From: Craurococcus roseus
GTDB lineage: Bacteria; Pseudomonadota; Alphaproteobacteria; Acetobacterales; Acetobacteraceae
Length of the DNA: 64,000 nucleotides
NCBI RefSeq assembly: GCF_039523795.1
Contig: NZ_BAAAFZ010000008.1
Location: 1 to 64,000 of the forward strand
Direction of reading: 5' to 3'
The notes under the pieces are model-generated. The model was not told where the DNA came from. It was given only the letters and a program-made list of their open reading frames with translations, and ran no database searches. Made by a program: the position numbers and the translations under genes. Of this stretch, positions 60,905 to 64,000 are shown piece by piece (the stretch's first letter is position 1; the number at the start of each line of letters is the position of its first letter).

Positions 60905-62159
60905 GGCCCTTGGCGAGCTTCAGCTCCGCGGCGTCGGGCATGGTCTCGGCGAAGTAGCCGGCGGCCTTCTTGGCGTCCATTTCCACCTGGGCGTCGGCGG
61001 GGATCAACCCGTCCGGGATGGGCACACGCCTCACCACCTCGATGCCGCTGTCCACGATCGGGCCGAACTTCATGTTGCTCATGGAGACCAGCTCGTCGAT
61101 GCGCGTCACGCCGAGCCAGTGCAGCACGTCCGGCATCAGCTCCTGGAAGCGCATGTCGGAAACGCCGGCGACGCATTCGGTGCGCAGGAAGTAGGCGTCG
61201 GCGCGGTCGCCGCCCTCCTGCCGCTTGCGGGCGTTGTAGACGAGGAACTTCGTCACCTCGCCGAGCGCCCTGCCCTCCTTGCGGTTGTAGACCATGACGC
61301 CCACGCCGCCGCGCTGCGCCATGGCGATGCAGACCTCGACCCCGTGCGCGAGGTAGGGGCGGCAGGTGCAGATGTCGGAGCCGAACACGTCGGAGCCGTT
61401 GCACTCGTCGTGGACGCGGCAGGCGACGCGCGTGTCCGGCCGGCCGAGCAGCGCGGGGTCGCCGAACAGGTAGACGGAGGCGCCGCCGATGGGCGGCAGG
61501 AACACGCGGAGGTCCGGGCGCGTCACCAGCTCGGGGAACATCCCGCCGGTCTGCTCGAAGAGCGCGCGGCGGAGCGCCCCTTCGGCGATGCCGAAGCGCT
61601 CGGCCACGCCCGGCAGCCACCAGACCGGCTCGATGGCGATCTTCGTGACGCGCACGTCGCCGGCGGCCGTGAGGACCTCGCCGTCCGGTTCGAGCCGCCC
61701 GGCGCGCATGGCGAGGTCGATTTCCGGCATGTTCAGGCGCGCGCGGGTGACGGCGATTGTCGGGCGGATGTCGCAACCGGCGGCGATCCGGGCCGCGAAA
61801 GCTTCCGAGGTCACGTGGCCCCAAGGGTCGAGCGACACGATGCGGCGCGGGTCGGCCCACTGCGGGAACGGGCCGATCGGCACGGCGGGTCGGGTGTCGC
61901 TGAGGTCGGGGCGGTGGTCGGCGCGGAGCTGGCCGGCGGCGACGGCCAGCGCCCTGTACAACGAGTAGGCGCCGGAGTGCGTCCCGATCGCGTTGCGGGC
62001 GGCGGGATCGGTGAGCGTCGCCACGATCGGCCCGCGGGCCACGGGATCGGCCGCCCCCCATCGCACGGGAGGCGCGGCCCCGCCGGCGGCGGGGTGGGAG
62101 GTGAGGACGATCGGCCGGGAGGTGCGGACGCCTTCGCGCAGGCGGTTCGGGCCAGTCAA
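60888..62159 (-). CDS. urc1: URC1, GTP cyclohydrolase II-like enzyme of uracil catabolism
   Basis: 423 residues from a TTG start, with GGAG eight bases upstream. The GTP cyclohydrolase II core has the metal-binding Cys set C-x10-C-x-C in ECNGSDVFGSDICTC, then MAQRGGVGVMVYNRKEGRALGE and FGPIVDSGIEVVRRVPIPDG. It lacks the ribB half, and a 200-residue N-terminal extension (IVLTSHPAAGG, then NAIGTHSGAYSLYRALAVAAG) distinguishes it from RibA. In the URC pathway this family is thought to open the pyrimidine ring of a uracil-derived nucleotide. It heads urc1-urc4-upp, with a 77-base AT-richer gap upstream that may contain the promoter. Confidence 0.9.
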   Translation of the reverse strand: MTGPNRLREGVRTSRPIVLTSHPAAGGAAPPVRWGAADPVARGPIVATLTDPAARNAIGTHSGAYSLYRALAVAAGQLRADHRPDLSDTRPAVPIGPFPQWADPRRIVSLDPWGHVTSEAFAARIAAGCDIRPTIAVTRARLNMPEIDLAMRAGRLEPDGEVLTAAGDVRVTKIAIEPVWWLPGVAERFGIAEGALRRALFEQTGGMFPELVTRPDLRVFLPPIGGASVYLFGDPALLGRPDTRVACRVHDECNGSDVFGSDICTCRPYLAHGVEVCIAMAQRGGVGVMVYNRKEGRALGEVTKFLVYNARKRQEGGDRADAYFLRTECVAGVSDMRFQELMPDVLHWLGVTRIDELVSMSNMKFGPIVDSGIEVVRRVPIPDGLIPADAQVEMDAKKAAGYFAETMPDAAELKLAKGRGLLG

Positions 62160-62236
62160 CGCTTTTGCTCCGAGTTCGAAACGCCGAGACTAAGCCTTTC
62201 CGCGGCCAAACGGAACTTTTCCTTGCACGGGCGGTG
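62160..62236 (-). promoter_or_regulatory. Gap upstream of urc1, possible promoter and inverted repeat
   Basis: 77 bases, AT-richer than the flanking genes, between hyuB and urc1. A 5-base inverted repeat ttccg / cggaa (about 62198-62202 and 62211-62215, 8-base spacer) could be a regulator site. No full promoter consensus is fixed. Confidence 0.35.
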
Positions 62237-63991
62237 TCACGCGGACGCCTTCGCCCGCGCGGCTTCGGTCGCGGCCGCGTCCACGGTGCCGTCCGCGGCG
62301 AGAACCACCCCGTAGTCGCGCCGCGCATCCTCGGCCGGGACCAAGCCGTCGAGCACGTCGGCGCGCACCGCCTCCGGATCGCGCTCGAAGGGCGGGCCGT
62401 AGCCGCCGCCGGCCGGGCCCACGCAGACGAACAGGTCGCCGGCTCGGATGGGCATGTGCGGCGCCTTGGAAGGCAGCGACCGCGCCGTCCCGTCCGCCCG
62501 GCGGAGCGTGAGGGCGGCGGGCGCGCCGTCGCCTCCGCCGGCGAAGCCCCAGGGGCGGAAGCCGTGCCCCTCCCCCTCCACCGAGGCGCCGCCGTCCTCC
62601 AGGAAGCGGAACTCCCGCACGCTGCCCAGGCCCCCGCGGAACCGGCCCGGCCCGGCCACGCCCTCGCGCAGCTCGTAGCGCTCCACGCGGAGCGGCAGGT
62701 GGCTCTCGATGTCTTCCACCGGGTTGTTGCGCGTGTTGGCGTAGAGCGTGTCCACGGCGTCCATGCCGTCCGCGCCCGGCCGGCCGCCGTAGCTGCCCTC
62801 GAAGATCTCCATGTGGACCCAATGCGAGCCGCCGCGCAGTCCCGAGAAGGCGATGACCTTCAGGTTGCCGATGCCGGCCGAGACCTGCCCCGGCACCGCC
62901 TGCGCCAGCGCCTTCATCACCGTGTCGGCGAGCTGGTTGCCGGGCGCGAAGCGCGCGATGGTCGGCGCCGGGAACTCCGGGTTGGCGAGACAGCCGCGCG
63001 GGGCGACGATCTCGATCGGGCGCGTCAGCCCCTCGTTGACCGGGATGTGGCCGTGGACGGCGGTGTCCAGCAGCACGGACCGGACGGTGAGCCAGACCGC
63101 CACGTCCACCGTGCCCGTGAAGGGCATGTTAATTGGCCGGTCCGGCACCTGGGGCGCGGTGCCGGTCAGGTCTACCACCAGCCCGTCGCCGCGCTTCGTC
63201 ACCGTGGCCACCAGCGGCAGCTCGCGCCGCGACGGGTCGGGGTCGTCGAGGAAGCCGTCGATGCGGGTCTCGGCGCGCCAGGAGCCCTCGGGCAAGCGGG
63301 CGATGGCTTGGCGCATCAGGCGCTCGGCGTGGTCCATCAGGGCGCCGCAGGCGGCGCGGAAGGCGGGGAGCCCCCATTGCTCCACCAAGGCCGCCATGCG
63401 CTCGGCGCCGATGCGGCTCGCCGCGACTTGCGCCTCCATGTCGCCCACCACGAGGTCGGAGGCGCGGAGGTTGTCGCGGAGGATCTGCCACACCGCGTCG
63501 TTGCGGCGGCCGGCGTCGTGGACCTTGATCGCCTTGAACTGGAGCCCTTCGGCGTAGGCGTCGATCGCGTCCACGATGCCGCAGGAGCCGGGGGTGAGCG
63601 CGCCGATGTCGAGGTGGTGCGCCGTGGTGGCGGAGAAGCCGACCAGTTCCTCCCCGTGGAACACCGGGACGATGAAGGCCACGTCCGGCCCGTGGCTCGC
63701 GCCCCCGTAGGGGTCGTTGTGCATGATGACGTCGCCGGGGCGGATGGCCTCGCCGCGGGCGCGGAGGGTGGCGATCACGTTCTTCACGTAGCCGGGGATC
63801 GGGCCTGATTGGAGAGGCGTGGACTGCGCCGACTCGGCAAGGCCCCTGCCCTCCGCGTCCACCAGGGCGGCGCCGAAGTCCTCGCTCTCCCGGATGATGG
63901 AGGAGTAGGACATCCGCATCAGCTTGTAGCCGATCTCGACGGCGATGTTCTCCAGCGCGCCTTGGATGACGCTGGCGGTCACAGGGTCCAT
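62237..63991 (-). CDS. hyuB: Hydantoinase B/oxoprolinase family protein
   Basis: 584 residues, full length for the family (ATG at 63991). Signatures are YKLMRMSYSSIIRESEDFGAALVD, GDVIMHNDPYGGASHGPDVAFIVPVF, HHLDIGALTPGSCGIVDA, and GLGSVREFRFLEDGG. With a HyuA partner such proteins open hydantoins, N-methylhydantoin or 5-oxoproline using ATP, or form acetone/acetophenone carboxylases. HyuA is not in the window and would lie just beyond 64000 if present. It is the first gene before urc1 on the same strand. Substrate unknown. Confidence 0.9.
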   Translation of the reverse strand: MDPVTASVIQGALENIAVEIGYKLMRMSYSSIIRESEDFGAALVDAEGRGLAESAQSTPLQSGPIPGYVKNVIATLRARGEAIRPGDVIMHNDPYGGASHGPDVAFIVPVFHGEELVGFSATTAHHLDIGALTPGSCGIVDAIDAYAEGLQFKAIKVHDAGRRNDAVWQILRDNLRASDLVVGDMEAQVAASRIGAERMAALVEQWGLPAFRAACGALMDHAERLMRQAIARLPEGSWRAETRIDGFLDDPDPSRRELPLVATVTKRGDGLVVDLTGTAPQVPDRPINMPFTGTVDVAVWLTVRSVLLDTAVHGHIPVNEGLTRPIEIVAPRGCLANPEFPAPTIARFAPGNQLADTVMKALAQAVPGQVSAGIGNLKVIAFSGLRGGSHWVHMEIFEGSYGGRPGADGMDAVDTLYANTRNNPVEDIESHLPLRVERYELREGVAGPGRFRGGLGSVREFRFLEDGGASVEGEGHGFRPWGFAGGGDGAPAALTLRRADGTARSLPSKAPHMPIRAGDLFVCVGPAGGGYGPPFERDPEAVRADVLDGLVPAEDARRDYGVVLAADGTVDAAATEAARAKASA

Positions 63992-64000
63992 GCGCGGCGG

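Noticed and set aside
1..64000. tRNA, rRNA, CRISPR, transposase or phage genes
   Set aside because: No conserved T-loop segment, array-like repeats, or integrase/transposase protein patterns were seen on either strand, although a visual search can miss a tRNA.

Overview
The window is about 64 kb of very GC-rich, densely coding bacterial DNA. I read it as an alphaproteobacterium, most likely Acetobacteraceae of the Roseomonas type. That rests on the GC level, the xseB-ispA-dxs-tlyA block, two stand-alone tripartite-tricarboxylate (Bug/TctC) receptor genes, and several proteins resembling ones I associate with that group. No rRNA, tRNA, CRISPR array, insertion sequence or phage gene is visible, so the placement is an inference and the stretch looks chromosomal.

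Layout. Positions 1-6.9 kb hold a frameshifted DUF4337 gene, a LivK-type receptor, a proline-rich miniprotein, two related glycine-rich lipoproteins, an AMACR-type CoA-transferase family gene followed by an acyl-CoA dehydrogenase, and a TctC receptor. Positions 6.9-13 kb hold an overlapping XRE-regulator pair, an acyl-CoA ligase, an MBL-fold hydrolase abutting greB, a ROK-family kinase whose halves appear to be in permuted order, and an alpha/beta hydrolase. Positions 13-17.8 kb hold a sugar-modification island (epimerase, DUF4910 peptidase-like protein, sugar C-methyltransferase) with AT-richer intergenic DNA. Positions 17.9-25.6 kb hold a small membrane protein, an AI-2E/PerM-family transporter with a long C-terminal extension, a PaaK-like ligase, and two genes broken by frameshifts (a peptide-type receptor and an AsmA-like protein).

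Positions 25.6-30.8 kb are a TetR-controlled RND efflux system with two operator-like palindromes between the divergent genes. Positions 30.9-41.4 kb mix a TctC receptor, small proteins, murJ, trpS, a DehI-like protein, an SCP2-like/hydrolase fusion, a class III aminotransferase and a coupled MhqO-like dioxygenase/esterase pair. Positions 41.7-45.6 kb are xseB-ispA-dxs-tlyA (isoprenoid precursors and rRNA methylation). Positions 45.6-54.6 kb hold a thioesterase and thiolase, a 52-residue miniprotein, an unknown 404-residue protein, a fabI-GNAT-aroC operon divergent from pdxH, a kinase-like bifunctional protein and a tandem UspA protein.

Positions 54.6-64 kb read entirely on the minus strand: hyuB, then urc1-urc4-upp, then a PotABCD-type ABC transporter. 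The urc1-urc4-upp trio matches the gene set of the URC route for uracil breakdown, known best from yeast and sparsely studied in bacteria; I infer a pyrimidine-nitrogen salvage locus with an adjoining transporter and a hydantoinase/oxoprolinase subunit.

Three genes (about 639, 23550 and 25350) are each interrupted by a 1-2 base shift. Three in 64 kb suggests residual assembly error at least as strongly as true gene decay.
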